Below, piece by piece: positions 45,460-57,462 of a stretch of DNA of 64,000 bases. Under the pieces are notes generated by a model. That model was not told the origin of the DNA. It searched no databases and was given only the letters and a program-made list of their open reading frames with translations. Source of the stretch: Hysterium pulicare CBS 123377 (lineage: Eukaryota; Ascomycota; Dothideomycetes; Hysteriales; Hysteriaceae). Each line of letters starts with the position of its first letter. The first letter of the stretch is position 1. The stretch spans positions 62,001 through 126,000 of the forward strand of contig AJFK01000435.1 of assembly GCA_000467715.1 (NCBI GenBank). The letters are read 5' to 3'. The translations under genes and the position numbers were made by a program.

Positions 45460-47971
45460 TCACCGGTACATCGCTTGAGTCGCGAAAATGCTTGCAGCTG
45501 CAGATGCTGCCCAGTCGTTCTCCTCATACGGTGGGGTCGGCCATTTGGGCTGAAGATCCTCTTTCGTATCCCGAGTTTTCGAGATATTTAGAGGCTTTGT
45601 AGGTGTCACGTACTCATTCTGTCCGAAACCGACTCCGTTCCTGTTCGCCGAAGGTGATGGCGTAAGATAGGCAGCAGATGGACTGACAGTTTGCTGTGGG
45701 GGAGGTCGAACAGTCTGCATTTTTGGAGGTGGAGCAGGGGCCTGGTGGGTACGTTCTAATCGCTTGGTAGCCGTGTAAGCAGAGGTGAGGGCCTCATTCA
45801 GTAGTTCCTCCTCTTCGTTGGGTGTTTCATATCGGTTTGAGGGATTTGAATGTTTGAGGGCTCGCCTCGTCCGACTGGAGATAGGTCCATTCCCGGGGAT
45901 ACCAGAATTATTCTCCGATGATCGAGTCTCTTGCCCATGTGGTAACGAATGGTGTCGCTTGAGCATAGGATTGCTCGCGATGCGAGAGGAATTCTTTGAT
46001 GCATTTGTCGATGCTTGGGTAGTACTTTCTAGGCTATACCTGACATTTTGCAATGCTTTGTCTAAATCGGAGAAGTCGTTATTCGAGGGCTGAACCGGTG
46101 CTTGTGCAGGTGAATCTATTATCATAGATTGTCGATTACTGGTTCCCCAAGGTGCACAACCGGCATTAGCTTCAATATCGTCCGAATTTGGTGATAATGG
46201 AGCTTGATATCGACCAGACAGACGTCGAGCGCGCTTCCTCAAGTGGGAAAAGAAGCTTTCTTTTTGGCCACTTGATGGTGACGCAAGTCCTGATTGGCCA
46301 TTGAGTGCTCGTTCGGCTTCTTGGCGATGAATATCTGCATAATGGTTGCCGTGCGAGGCGACAGATAATTGGCGACCAATCTTCTTAGCAGCTTGCTCTT
46401 CTCCTTCAGCTGGCCGTACACTTGCTTGAGCAGTGACTGTATCTGAAAGTGGGGAGACTGGTCTGATAGACGGCAAAATTGGAATAGGCGCGGCATTTGA
46501 AGGTACCCCGTTCGTCCACGTGGCCCGCTTGGTTGCATTGGGGCGAGGCTTATTCGAAGAGCTGATGTTCACAGGTGCAGGTGATTCCTCCCGGGAAGGA
46601 GTAACTGCTCGTACAATGTGCTGAGGAACGGCTGGAGCACTTTCTCGAGCGACCAAAGACCTTCGGAACCATGACGAGGTCTTCGACGTTAGGCTTGGTG
46701 TGCCATCTGGAGAATCCTTGCCACTGAGATCGGACTGCTTCCGACCGAGAAGTCGTGAAGCAGAAGACTTCGGCCGTAGAGGATCAAAAGCATCAGAAAA
46801 GTACTCATGATTGAGGGCTTGCGATGATGTCGGTCGGCTCCGAGGATCCCACATGAGACACCATGTCACGAAGTTGGCTAAACTTGCAGGCCATTGTGGT
46901 TGCTGAAGAATAGTATCCATCGAGTGAGGAGCCATCTACATGACTTGTGAGCAATCTCGCATTATTAAATGAAGATAGAAGATCGTTACCTTAGGGAATG
47001 AGAAACCCAATTTCTGAGCCAGCCTCACCCCATCCTTCCATTCACCTCCACCAACACGTACGCCGTGTTTGTTTACCCAGCTTCCTGGGCTTCCCATTAT
47101 CTCGCAGACCCTCCATACCTGGTCTACTTCATTCCCTCCGGGGAAAAGAGGTTTCAGCGTCGCGATCTCAACAGCCATTGCTCCAATAGCCCAGATATCA
47201 ACGGGGGCTGAGTACTCTCCCGCACGCAGTAGAACTTCGGGTGCTCGATACCAACGTGTGGATACGTAGGTTGTGTAAGGTAATTTTGAATGAGTTTCTC
47301 GTGCTAGACCGAAGTCGGCAATTTTGATTGTGTATGCAGGCGGTGTTGATGGCGGAGTCATCAAGGCCGAGTATCTTCGGAATGCGCTTCCAGAGTCATT
47401 CGGTGCAGAGGTGGAAACAAGAATGTTTTCGGGTTTGATGTCGCGGTGGAAAAATTCATGGTGATGTATGTGTTCTAATCCAGAGATAATCTGAAAAAGA
47501 ATGCTCTTCACGCTATACGGATCGAGTTGTTTGTGATCTCTCGCCTTCATTAGTTGGTACAAGTTTCCATCCATGTATTCCATAGAGATGTGAAGTCGCC
47601 GGGTGTATGGATCCAGGAAAATGTCCAGGGCGGGAACCAAATGAGGGTGGTTCGGTAATGATCGAAGGAAGATCACTTCTCGAAGTTCCATGCAGCTTGC
47701 GAAAGAGTCGAAGGACTTTTTCATCGTTTTGATCGCAACCTGTGACGCGTCAGTAACCATCATCAATTATTTTGAAGAATGAATATTAGTGTACCAAGGT
47801 GCCCCGTCTGGCGATATGAGCGCCAGCGGTTCGGACGCGTGCAAGAGCGACACTACCAAAGCTACCATCACCAATCTCTTTCATTACTTCATACTTCTCT
47901 TCGAGAGATGAGGCAGCCTGAGCACCCTGCGCCCATCCACGGTGCTGGTGAGCTGTTTCGTAGGCAATCAT
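45460..47971 (-). CDS. IME2: Ser/Thr protein kinase of the Ime2/ImeB (MAK/RCK) group
   Basis: A CMGC kinase that controls entry into sexual development, and light response or growth, in filamentous fungi (Ime2, ImeB and Crk1 homologues). Exons 47971-47795, 47739-46990 and 46935-45460 give 800 aa; introns 55 and 54 nt, all phase 0. The kinase domain starts YEVMKEIGDGSFGSVALARV. The catalytic Lys is near 63 (VAIKTMKK), HRDIKPEN near 158-165 and DFG near 201. The activation segment (YTTYVSTRWYRAPE) has the TxY dual-phosphorylation motif of the MAK group. Before DFG there is an insert (SAPNDSGSAFRRYSALMTPP), also typical. The C-terminal half is long, Ser/Pro/Arg-rich and probably regulatory. Confidence 0.92.
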
Positions 47972-50900
47972 ATTGACGTTTACACCCAGAACTGTTCAAT
48001 ATGCGATGGACTCTTTTGACAGTTCAGTCGTGTTTCCTACGACTACGAAGAGTTGTCAGTGGGAGCTCTGAATCTGCTGTAATGGATGACTTACTGACAG
48101 ATGATTACGCAGATGGCAATATAGATTAACTACAGTGAAGTTTTGTTCATCTCAATGCCGACTGGATAATGAAGTGAATGTCTGAGATCCAAAGTGACAC
48201 AAGGTGGGGAGGTTCGGTCGGGTGAGAAAAGCCTGGCGGAGAAGTTCAAAGCGTATCGAGTGGTCCGAAGATCCAGATAGCAATCAAGTGGTAAGGGTCC
48301 AGGTTGATGCAGGATGCAAGAAAGAAAGGAAAGAGGGACGACGGTTGGAAAAAGGGCTTGCGGGTGAGCGTGGAAACCGCTCCAGGACCACGGTAGACGG
48401 GTGTACTTCCGTCGAAAAGGTTCACTCTAGTCAATGAATAGGAATAGATTCCTGATCATAGCTTGGGTGGCTGGAAGCTCTGGATAATTGAGCGAGGACT
48501 GTGCGTCCAGGAGGATGATGAAAGTGGATTGGAACGAGAAAGGAGGTCTCAGATGGATCAAGCTCGAATTCGTTTTTTTGATGGGGCTTCTTCACAAATG
48601 CGGTAAAGAAACAGCTGCCGGCTTTTGATTGAGTGAGCTGGCGCGGCTGAATGATCGCCTCTGAATTAAGCCAACGAGACTCGAAGCTGATGTGCTTGTT
48701 GCTGAAAGGTCTCTCTCGAGGTCACCAGAAAGTTGGCATGAATCGCTTCCGCCAATTTCGGTAGGTTTGAGATAGGCTAGCTCCACAGGCCGTTGGGACT
48801 AGGGAGGAAGGAGTACGAGAAGGGGTTTGCAGAGCAACAATGAAGCGTAATGATGAAGATCCTTGGTTCTAGAAGGGGGAAAGTCGCGCAAAGATGGCCA
48901 GTTCAGAGGCCGGGCGATGGTCCAAAAGGTGAAGGTTGCTGAGGAGCGAAGGCGCTGACAGCTGCTGTGTTGGCGGACAGTGAAGGGGTAGATTTGGCGC
49001 AAACCGTCAGACGCGCAACAGGACTGGCGAGCTTAACGAGCGGTAGAGAGGTCGCAAAGAGAGGGCGGTGAGTCGAGGTCGCAGAGATGTCTGGCGTGGA
49101 TGTCACGATTTGCCCCTATGCTTGGGCGCGATCAATGCGCGAGGTTGGCCGCGACATGCCCATGGCGGAAGTGGTCTGGTTTTGTGGGTTGTGATGGTGG
49201 CGGTCACAGAGGGTGATGACGGGCAGCAAGGGCAGCAAGCACACAGAAGAAAGGAGAGACGGTCGGGGAGCCAGGACGCCTCTGACTAGCAGCACAGCAC
49301 GGTGATTTCTTGGTGGTGGAAAATGAGCAGGACAGGCTGAACGGGGGGCTGAAGTTGACGATGTCGATGATTGCCGGGGGCGTGGGAAGGGAAGGCGCCG
49401 GCTGGATCCGCAGTGAGAGCCCACAGCTTAGCAGCACACCGCGTTCCACCACCGACAGAACGTGCGCGGGAGTGAAATGCCCCTGATTTCGATTGGCCAG
49501 CACGCCCTTTTCCACTATTGAAACATCCGAATTTGTGATGGGGTTTGTGCCTCAAATCTCCTTCACCGTTATGCACGAGTTATGACCGGCCGGCGTGTGC
49601 CAAAATTATCCTCTTACAGCAGGCTGGCACAAGTATTATGTAGGTACATGACATAGCCACACGACGAGCCCCGGACAGCAAACCACCCTCGCACACAGCA
49701 GGACAGGCTGTTGGTGTTTGCCTCGCGACGCGTTGTCCTGCCAGACCTCCTCCGCTGCTCCGTGTCTGTTTGAGCTGCGGTCAACACAGAGCGGTGTTTG
49801 TTGATCGACTGCGCACTCTGGGGAAAGGAGCTTGACAGGACCTACCTGCCAACCGCCAGAGCAAGTTGACGGCGGCCACGTTGTCTCAAGCGGTCGGAGG
49901 GACCCCTATTCTCTCCTCCACGCCGTCGCTAGGGCAGGGAGCCCATGGCAGATTATGCTGGCCAACCGTCCCTGCAATCGCTCCGAACGATGCCCTCGTT
50001 AGCCTGTGCCGATTCCTTGTTTTGGCTCATGTTCCTGACTACCTGCAGCCCTAATTGGAGGACCTGGCCTGCTACTGAGTGATTGGCGTAAGAGGCTGCT
50101 CGCCGACGCCGCTGAGTTGGTTCGTTCTTCTAGCGCACGCGGAGCTACGGCAGGTCGCAGTCCGGCGATTCAGCAATCTCCATCACAAGCCTTGCGTGAG
50201 TGAAGCCAGCGAGAGTCAGCACAAAGGATTCGGTGGGCGAGTACAATGCGGTCATCATCAATCTGTGCATCGATCGCTCTTACTCAGCATCGACATCATC
50301 CTCTTTCCCACGACCTAACAGTTGGCAGAAGTTGGGGGCCTCTCCGATCACACAAGATGTTATCGATGCCTCCGAGACCCTCTGTGTGGTACGCGGGTTT
50401 GGGAAGAGTTCCGTGGGAAGAAACGAAACCCTCCGCTGGGCAACAGGATGGGTATCCACGGTTTGAGCACCACTGCAAAACCGGGGAGATTCAGAAGCCC
50501 AAACCCGCACCATCATCGCGGACGACTTACCATTAGCATCCCACATACAGCTCTGCTTTGACTTGACTTGAATATGATATCTAGACAAGCCGTCGGAGTC
50601 CGCTACGTTACTTTTTAAACACGCAGTCGAGCAACGAGCGCATCTATCATTCGACTCTGTACTCCCCGTGCGGCCCCACTTCCCAAAAGGTCCCTTCTAT
50701 GTCAGGTAATTATTCCAGAAGATTAGGATTTTGCGATAGGCGAGTTGTCAGGCTGGGTCAGACGGACTTAAGATTTGATCTCATCTCGCTGGGACCGCAA
50801 ATCGTCAGATGCCATCAAAATAAATGAACTCCTGAGGCCTGCACTTCAAATACAAGCTACCCTGACATTATATCATGAGGCACCGCTCTACCCAGTCTTT

Positions 50901-51208
50901 CTCCTTGGAAGGTCATCTCCATGGATGAGATGACACAAGGGTGTTGAGCGGTTGACGGGTACAGCCTACAGCCGTTGTTTTTTAAATCGCCAAAAGGTGT
51001 GGTAAGACAGGATGGGCTGACGTTGGAATAGACCAACTTCAAAATGTTAGAGCACCAAGGTTCGAAGACATCCACAAGTACTCCGCACCGAACGCAAAGA
51101 TCCTTTGCAGCACTCTGTACTTCCACTAGTAGTTGCTACCTTTGTAATCGTACCGTATATTCAGACAGTACGTTCTCAAAGCCACCTACCACTTAACTCA
51201 GCGATAGG
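47972..51208. other. Gene-poor upstream region of the IME2-type kinase
   Basis: About 3.2 kb without a recognisable gene. Two parts (48.8-49.6 kb and 49.8-50.6 kb) are GC-rich and carry overlapping open frames on several frames and both strands, such as 49204-49576 minus and 50200-50588. None shows a family motif, and overlap in all frames points to base composition rather than coding. It most likely holds a long promoter and leader of the kinase gene, which in related fungi is strongly regulated. Confidence 0.5.
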
Positions 51209-51709
51209 ATGCAGATAGTCCATGGTGTTATCTCTGGAGCTGTGTTCAGCGGCGCTTCTGCCGCTGTTGGTGATACTGCTCAAAGGTGAGATGAGCCTTG
51301 CAGGCGACAGTAGTCCAACACCAATGAACTGACGTTCTGGCATTCTGACTGGAACTTTCCCATGTCACCATTCAGGAATCGGAAATCAGCAATTATGGCT
51401 TTGAAGACGCTGCAAGTTATTACGCCGCTTCGGGATACGGTACTCAAACTCTCTCAGCCATTTACTTCATCGCATTTCCTATTTCGTCTTCACAAAGATC
51501 GTCGGCTGCCTGATCGGTCGAGATTTGTTTTAGCCTCAATACATGCAAAACTCTATTGGACCTCTGATCAACGAACAATAATTTCGGTCCCCGCGCGCCA
51601 CGGCATAACAGGCTTGCGTACTGTTACCGCCTGCCTCGAGGCAGACAGTCAAAGGCGAATGCAGTCACTCTACTTTCGGATGCTCTGCGGTATGAGAGAT
51701 CTCTTTTAA
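51209..51709 (+). CDS. Possible small two-exon gene, unknown product
   Basis: A tentative model: exon 51209-51285, a 90-nt GT-AG intron (donor GTGAGA, acceptor TTCAG), exon 51376-51709, 136 aa. The first exon reads MQIVHGVISGAVFSGASAAV, then GDTAQR, and joins in phase to NRKSAIMALKTLQVITPL. I recognise no family. A second frame of exon 2 also stays open for about 40 codons, which lowers confidence. Confidence 0.25.
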
Positions 51710-52662
51710 TTTGCAAACTTTTGAATGATCAAATGAGCAGGCTCATTGCCTTCATATTTCTTCAGAGCGTTGGAGCCCAACGTGCCGACAAAGAGGATCA
51801 CGGGAGCATTCAATACTTCCTCCATTTCATCCACGCGAATAAAAGATGTCATTACGCGAAGCACCCACGAACCAGACGCGCTGTTAAAATGCAGGCCTCA
51901 ACATTATTCTGACACTCTATACATCAGAAAAGAGAGAGCTAATAAAACAGGATTTCAGCTTTGATTCTTGCCGCAGATATATTGCAATATAATGCTTTTC
52001 CAAAAGGAAATGACAGCGGATATCTGCTCAACCGAACAAAAGCAACATGGGAGAAGGCTTCCGCTCCCATACGTAATTCCCGCATTTTGGTAAACAGTTC
52101 CACCAGTAGATGAAAACGCGCGGCTGGTGGTGGGATTTGGCTGCCACGCTGCGCGACCGTTTTGCTGGTGTCACCCACGTCTAAACCAAATTGCTTCTTT
52201 CAGTTGGGAGAGAAACGGGAATAGTCGACCTATTTCGGAAGGTTGCGAAAGAAAGACTATCTTTTTCAGACGCAACAACTCAACACAGATTATCGCATTC
52301 TCCTTCTCTTCTTTCCTTAAGTCATTTACCAATTCGGTGCTATTTTCACTCTCCCGAGCTTCTCAACACGGAAAAAACCTTGAAAAACTTGACCCTCCAC
52401 TAGAGGCGATATGTCACGGCGTTTCCGATTAGCAAAAAGCCCATCCACCGGACTCCCTTCCATTCCGATTCTATTCCGATTCGCAGTTCAATCCTATACT
52501 GAAAGACCTTGCTATGATAATGAGTCACAAAGACCCTGTTTCACTGGACCGAATGAACAAGCATTTTATATGTTGCCACAACAACAATAACAGCAATAAT
52601 AATATCATCAATAATAGCATCAACACGGTATCGACAGTCCTCTCATTTCATGAACTGATACT
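51710..52662. other. Intergenic region with a short AAC/AAT-rich tract
   Basis: No gene seen. Frames at 51939-52178 minus and 52127-52432 plus are unsupported. Confidence 0.45.
52577..52625. repeat. Imperfect trinucleotide AAC/AAT/ATC tract
   Basis: A roughly 50-base low-complexity run built from AAC, AAT and ATC-like triplets. Probably a decayed microsatellite in non-coding DNA or a 5' leader. Confidence 0.7.
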
Positions 52663-53302
52663 ATGTTTCCATCCAAGCTCGAAACACCTCCAGGGTCACC
52701 ATACGACGAATACATTGTCGGCCGACACCCATTATCCACATCTTCGCCACGATCCGGACGCGACCGGCCACCGCTATACCATCACTTCCCAACCAACCAT
52801 ACTACGGAGTACCTCGATGGGTCCTACTCACCACGCATGAATGGACTTCAGAGTAGCCCGCGGATGTCCCACTTAGAGCACAAAAGCCCTTTTCTTCTCT
52901 TTTCCCAGTCTCATCCTATCACATCATCATACCTCAACCCTATATTCTCATTGGTCACTACTTCCGATTAATCGATAAATCATAACACAGATCACACGGT
53001 GGAAGAGTCGAAACATGACTTATCATCCACCACCGCAACCGAACACTCCAAACTCTAAGAGACGCCTTTGTCTACTTTGTCAGCCAAGGCTATTTCCATG
53101 GCCATTGTCCACGACGCTTGACGCGTCAAAGCATGATTCTAGCCGGACGCTTGACCATCGGAGTGCGCATGCAATAGTCTTAGCAATCACTCCAGTAAAC
53201 ACAAGTCAACAGAACTGCAAGCCAACAATTGCTTTGTCAAATCATAATCATCTTTCCCCTTCCGTTTCTGACGTACTCACTGGCGTTCGTCTAGCTGCAT
53301 GA
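52663..53302 (+). CDS. Hypothetical protein, low confidence
   Basis: A frame from ATG 52663 begins MFPSKLETPPGSPYDEYIVG and stays Pro/Ser/Arg/His-rich for about 100 codons. It could splice in phase 0 (weak donor GTCACT near 52953, acceptor ACACAG at 52990) to ITRWKSRNMTYHPPPQPNTP, which runs to the stop at 53302. The composition suggests a disordered protein. No domain is seen, the donor is poor, and the same DNA is open in another frame, so this may be spurious. Confidence 0.25.
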
Positions 53303-53874
53303 TGCAAACAGCTATCAATCGTCAATCTGTATGCATGTACATGTAGTCAAGCCAAGCTAAAAGTAAGATGCACTACTTGTGAGGCTTGAAGCGGAAAGTC
53401 AGATTCTGCCAGCGCTTCATTCTATTCTTGACCGCTCTTTTGTGGAGATATGCATCGGGGCGGAGAACGTCAATTGGGGAAGGTCAAAAGACGGTTATGT
53501 CGAGGCAATATTGCCTCATGTATCTACGGATGTACCTGTACCTACAGAGGCAGTAGCGTATGAATGTGTTTGCCATGTCGACCATTTTCACTCAGTCACA
53601 CAATTGTAGGTAGATGCCAAAGGTTGTATAAGGACATTATCATTCTTTACGGGAGAATTGGGTGTAGGGTGATCAATATTCGGTATGTTACATCGCTATC
53701 TACTTCTAGGTTTAATGCGGACATTTTGTTTTGCTATTTTCAAGTCAGCGTACTGATTCAGTGGGAGCAGCAACGAGGACGAAATTATGTTATGCAGAAG
53801 TATCAGTTCTCCAAGGTGATGTTTGTTTCTTCAAGGATAGACTCAGTAAGAACACAGCGAATCATTTTGTTCAT
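53303..53874. other. Unassigned stretch
   Basis: Plus-strand frames at 53379-53609 and 53564-53953 are open here, the second overlapping the minus-strand exon-like segment described next. Neither matches a family. Nothing else is seen. Confidence 0.4.
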
Positions 53875-55033
53875 CATGAAAGGGATTTTGCTAGAGGAGA
53901 GAAATGAGGACTTACCATCACAAGATGCAAAAATGGCCAACGAAGTTGGTTGATACCTACACTGATCGCGAAGAACGTTAGCACGCGTATGACCAACCGC
54001 AATTGTAATATGATAGAAGTAGATTTCATCTCGAGTCAGGCTACAAGAGCAGTCAGCATTCAGATCCTTCGATAACGAATGGAAGCAACATACCTCATTA
54101 AATCAGATTTTTGTTGTTGTGCTCATGTCGGACAAACTTGCCCATTCACACAGTGTGAATAAAAGGCTTCATCATACGAGAATTATGGTCTGCGCTCAAC
54201 CGGTTGTAGGAGAAAGTGTATTACCTTCTGTAAATCTGGTTCAGTCAGCACTTCGTCCTGGTAGTTGTGATGCCGACATTTTAAAGCAGTGGAGATGAAT
54301 CAGCTAACGCGTTCTCAACAAGTACATCCCCGAACCAAACACCCACAAGGTTTGTACGTCCTTGCTTGAATGGATGCTGGTCGATGAGTACACAGTCTGT
54401 CCGCCCGTGCGTTAAATATTCCTCATATGCATCTCTTGTGATCAGGAGGCGGTTCGAGAGGAGGGTTAATATACCTAGCGAAGCACAAAGTTAGCGCGAC
54501 TGATCCCAAATCATTGAGACAGAGCTGCAAAAGGAGTGGTTGCAGGGTCAGACAAGGCTGAAACTATTTAAGACAGAATCGACAATGTATATTCAGATTG
54601 AGGAATGCCTTTCCGTGTCGTTGATCATCACTCTGCTGCGGATAAACCAAGGAGATGGTGACTGTCGTACCTTTTCAGAATTTTGAGTTACTGGTCGATG
54701 AGAATGTCAATGTTGGCACCTAGGAGGCAGTTAGCCACTGAACGTGGAGCAAATGTCGAAGTTTTGAAGAGATATTTTGCATCATTGTAATTCTAGATTT
54801 TATGAAAAGTCCTTCACGACGCTATAGGTATTGGATTGTTCGTAATTTCTTAATCATCTGCGGGGATGTGGGAAGGCGAGATGTAGACTTACACTATACA
54901 TTAGTGAAGCTCCACGGTAAGGACAAGCATAGGTAAATGGACATTCAATGTAAGTTATCACGGAAGAAGCGGGTGTAGTTCCGATGCTGATGTAGGTAGT
55001 TTGCTTTGGTGGGAAATGCGTTGCGCTAGACAT
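53875..55033 (-). other. Unassigned multi-exon-like locus
   Basis: Several segments on the minus strand look like exons with good splice signals, but I cannot join all of them into one frame. Segment A: 55033-54893, 47 codons from an ATG (MSSATHFPPKQTTYISIGTT), donor GTAAGT. It joins in phase 0 over a 71-nt intron to 54821-54720 (RREGLFIKSRITMM), giving a possible 80-aa protein. Segment B: 54474-54281, 64 open codons after an acceptor (ILTLLSNRLLITRDAYEEYL) to a stop. Segment C: 54040-53916, 41 open codons between TTGTAG and GTAAGT (LTRDEIYFYHITIAVGHTRA). The pieces between them contain stops in all frames. It could be two small genes, a spliced non-coding RNA or a decaying gene. Confidence 0.35.
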
Positions 55034-55405
55034 AATTTTTGTTCGGCGATGGGAAAAGATTTTGCCGAATCATTTTCAGCCTGAGGCACTTGTCCATGCA
55101 CATCAACACCTCACAGTAACGGCGCGCGTTAAACACGGAAACGAACAGACAACCATTAGGAAGTTTCATTCAAGGTCCAATTTGCTCGCAGGATCTATAA
55201 CCTCGAATATATGTCATAAGATAAAATGCAATGCTAACACCACCCACCCAGAAAAACGCTCAATGCCAGTAGACAAATGCAATATCAACCCAGTACGCTC
55301 TTCAAAAGCAGTCCATGCTAAACATCAGGCATAATCATGAGCATGCATTACTTCTTCGGGTCTCTTCTTCCACCGCACGAGCTAACATCAAGGCCGGTGT
55401 ACTAA
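55034..55405. other. Intergenic region
   Basis: 372 bp upstream of segment A and downstream of the MCH1 stop. A plus-strand 90-codon frame at 55062-55334 has no support. Confidence 0.5.
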
Positions 55406-57211
55406 TCATACAGCGACGCCCCTCCTTTTCCACCCGCGAGGTCCCCTCCAAGCCCACATCCAAAGACCGCAGGCAACCCAAACGCTAATTGTCATAGCCC
55501 AGAAGGTGGACGCGTAACATTGCTTTCCATAGCAGAGAACATCAGCAGATCCTTTCCCCATCCCTTGCTCGCTATCTGCGGTGCCCTTCTGATAGACTGC
55601 CGCATACACCGCTCCCCAAACCGTAGCACCCGCTGCAGGAGTCATAGCTAAGATGCCCCAGTTAGTGCCAAAGTTTTCGACGCCCCATACCACGCTCACG
55701 ATGATAGGGGTGAGGGAAAAGACGGCGCCATAACCGGCACCTATAAGAGCCGAAACGGCCGCGAATCGCGAAGCATGATTCTGGACGAATCCTGAAGCGA
55801 GGAGTAGCTGGCCTAGAGAGAGTATGAGAGCAAATGTGAGCAGGAACGTGATTCGGGAGACAGTGAATCGCTTTTGGGGTAGTGGCGGAAGCGAAGAGAT
55901 CGAGTTGGCTACAGATTCAGGTCCACGACGATGTTGGTGAGTCGGTGCTACGGGAGCGAGGATATCGGAGAGGGTTCCCGTCAGAAGGCGAGCAACGGTA
56001 GAGGTGATGGCCACGATAGAAACATGAGTGGCTGCCGAAGTTGAAGATGTATGAGGTGGTGTGAGGGTGCCAATGATGGTGCCCAAATTGTTGATGAAAG
56101 CTTCACCAGGCCCTGTGACGAGAAAGAAGCCTGCGGCTAGCCACCACATTGTCTGATCCGTGAGGTAGCGACGGGTTTCTTCGTTCAGAAGCCAAGTCTT
56201 CTTTCGCGCTTCTTCCTCGGTCTGAGCTTTGAGTCTCTCCGCCTCAGTCTGAAGGAAATCGAATTGCGAGTCGGAGAGATCCCGCGAGTCCATGGTGCCA
56301 TAACCATGGATGCTGGCGGCACGATGGAAAAATTCGTCCTGAGTAAGGAGACCGCTCCGCTCCAGCTCGTCAACAGCCTCGTCGATCATCTCTTCCTCGT
56401 TCACAATCTTGAGAGTGACAGTCCCTATGAGACCACAACAAAGTAGTGTAATGCCCAGGAACAAAAAGAACCTGTAGACATCAACGTCGCCTTTGCTTCC
56501 ATCAGGTGCTCTTTCGTATAGAAGTCGACTCCCAATTTGACTCTGCCACATGCCGCTAAGCCCAAAGGCTGCAATTGGCACTGCCAATGCTAGACCTTTC
56601 GCATTCCCTCTCCCAAAGTTCTTCGCGCAGGTTGTGACAGCAGACAAATACATGCAGCTTGTTCCCATACCAACACAGACAAATGCTAGTACCATAACGC
56701 CAAATGGCCACCCATGCCCATCGGCTGAAGGAGGAGGACCACTTCGATATGTAAACGCAGCGAGTAGATATCCCAGACCAAATACAAATCCTGAAAGGAA
56801 GGATGGAACTCCAGGACCAAGTCGATCGCACAAGTATCCAAAGGCTGGAACCGGGAGGTACATTCCAAGTTCGGCGGTGATGCTGACGATGTTTACCTGA
56901 AGTTGTGTATAGTGTAGCCGTGACTGGAAGAGGTGTCCATAAAGGGAGTATGCGGTGATGCTGCCGGCGCATAGGCAGTTGATGATAGCCCATATGAAGC
57001 TCAGCCATCGCACGACCTCGCGCTGCATCTTCTTCCGGTCTCGGTCTACGATGCCTTCTGCTACCTGCTCGAAAAAGCTGCCGGCGTAGCTAGTGTCCTG
57101 GCTTCGTCGACTGGAGTCACTTGCGACGTCGGGTTGGAGGAGAGGGCGTTGTGCGGACGACGGGTAGTCGAGCTTGTCGATGCCATTGCCATTTCCGTTC
57201 GAGGATGGCAT
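55406..57211 (-). CDS. MCH1: Monocarboxylate-transporter-like MFS protein Mch1
   Basis: A fungal MFS protein of the Mch1/nodulin-like group, located in the vacuolar membrane in yeast; the substrate is uncertain and yeast Mch1 does not carry monocarboxylates. Single exon, 601 aa from ATG 57211, the usual length. An acidic/Ser N-terminal tail precedes TM1 (WLSFIWAIINCLCAGSITAY then SLYGHLFQSRLHYTQLQVN). Further features are YLPVPAFGYLCDRLGP, a long central loop with the family phrase SDSQFDFLQTEAERL, and WWLAAGFFLVTGPGEAFINN. The frame stays open upstream to 57535, but that extension overlaps RRP42 and is not coding. It is head to head with RRP42 over 251 bp. Confidence 0.93.
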   Translation of the reverse strand: MPSSNGNGNGIDKLDYPSSAQRPLLQPDVASDSSRRSQDTSYAGSFFEQVAEGIVDRDRKKMQREVVRWLSFIWAIINCLCAGSITAYSLYGHLFQSRLHYTQLQVNIVSITAELGMYLPVPAFGYLCDRLGPGVPSFLSGFVFGLGYLLAAFTYRSGPPPSADGHGWPFGVMVLAFVCVGMGTSCMYLSAVTTCAKNFGRGNAKGLALAVPIAAFGLSGMWQSQIGSRLLYERAPDGSKGDVDVYRFFLFLGITLLCCGLIGTVTLKIVNEEEMIDEAVDELERSGLLTQDEFFHRAASIHGYGTMDSRDLSDSQFDFLQTEAERLKAQTEEEARKKTWLLNEETRRYLTDQTMWWLAAGFFLVTGPGEAFINNLGTIIGTLTPPHTSSTSAATHVSIVAITSTVARLLTGTLSDILAPVAPTHQHRRGPESVANSISSLPPLPQKRFTVSRITFLLTFALILSLGQLLLASGFVQNHASRFAAVSALIGAGYGAVFSLTPIIVSVVWGVENFGTNWGILAMTPAAGATVWGAVYAAVYQKGTADSEQGMGKGSADVLCYGKQCYASTFWAMTISVWVACGLWMWAWRGPRGWKRRGVAV

Positions 57212-57462
57212 GGTGGTACAAGGGAGAATAGTAGACTGGAGAGCTAAAAATGCATAGTATGAGATAGTGGATAATAAAGATACAAAGGAAAAATACGAGA
57301 CTCTAAGTATGCAAGGAGAGGCGTGAAAGCGTGGACTGCCCGGTGGTTTGTCGCGGCAAGTCACCATGACGCCAGGCTGGGCGCGTCTGATTCGTGGGCT
57401 GGACATCGTAGAAAAATTATCTAGGTACAAGAGCTTCATGTTCACCACCCAACAGTACCACC
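57212..57462. promoter_or_regulatory. Divergent promoter MCH1/RRP42
   Basis: 251 bp between the two start codons, holding both promoters. No specific motif is assigned. Confidence 0.5.

Noticed and set aside
49116-49576. Overlapping open frames of about 100 codons on the minus strand
   Set aside because: Three frames are open together in GC-rich DNA, which points to composition rather than coding.
53564-53953. 129-codon plus-strand open frame
   Set aside because: It overlaps a minus-strand segment with better splice signals and has no recognisable features.
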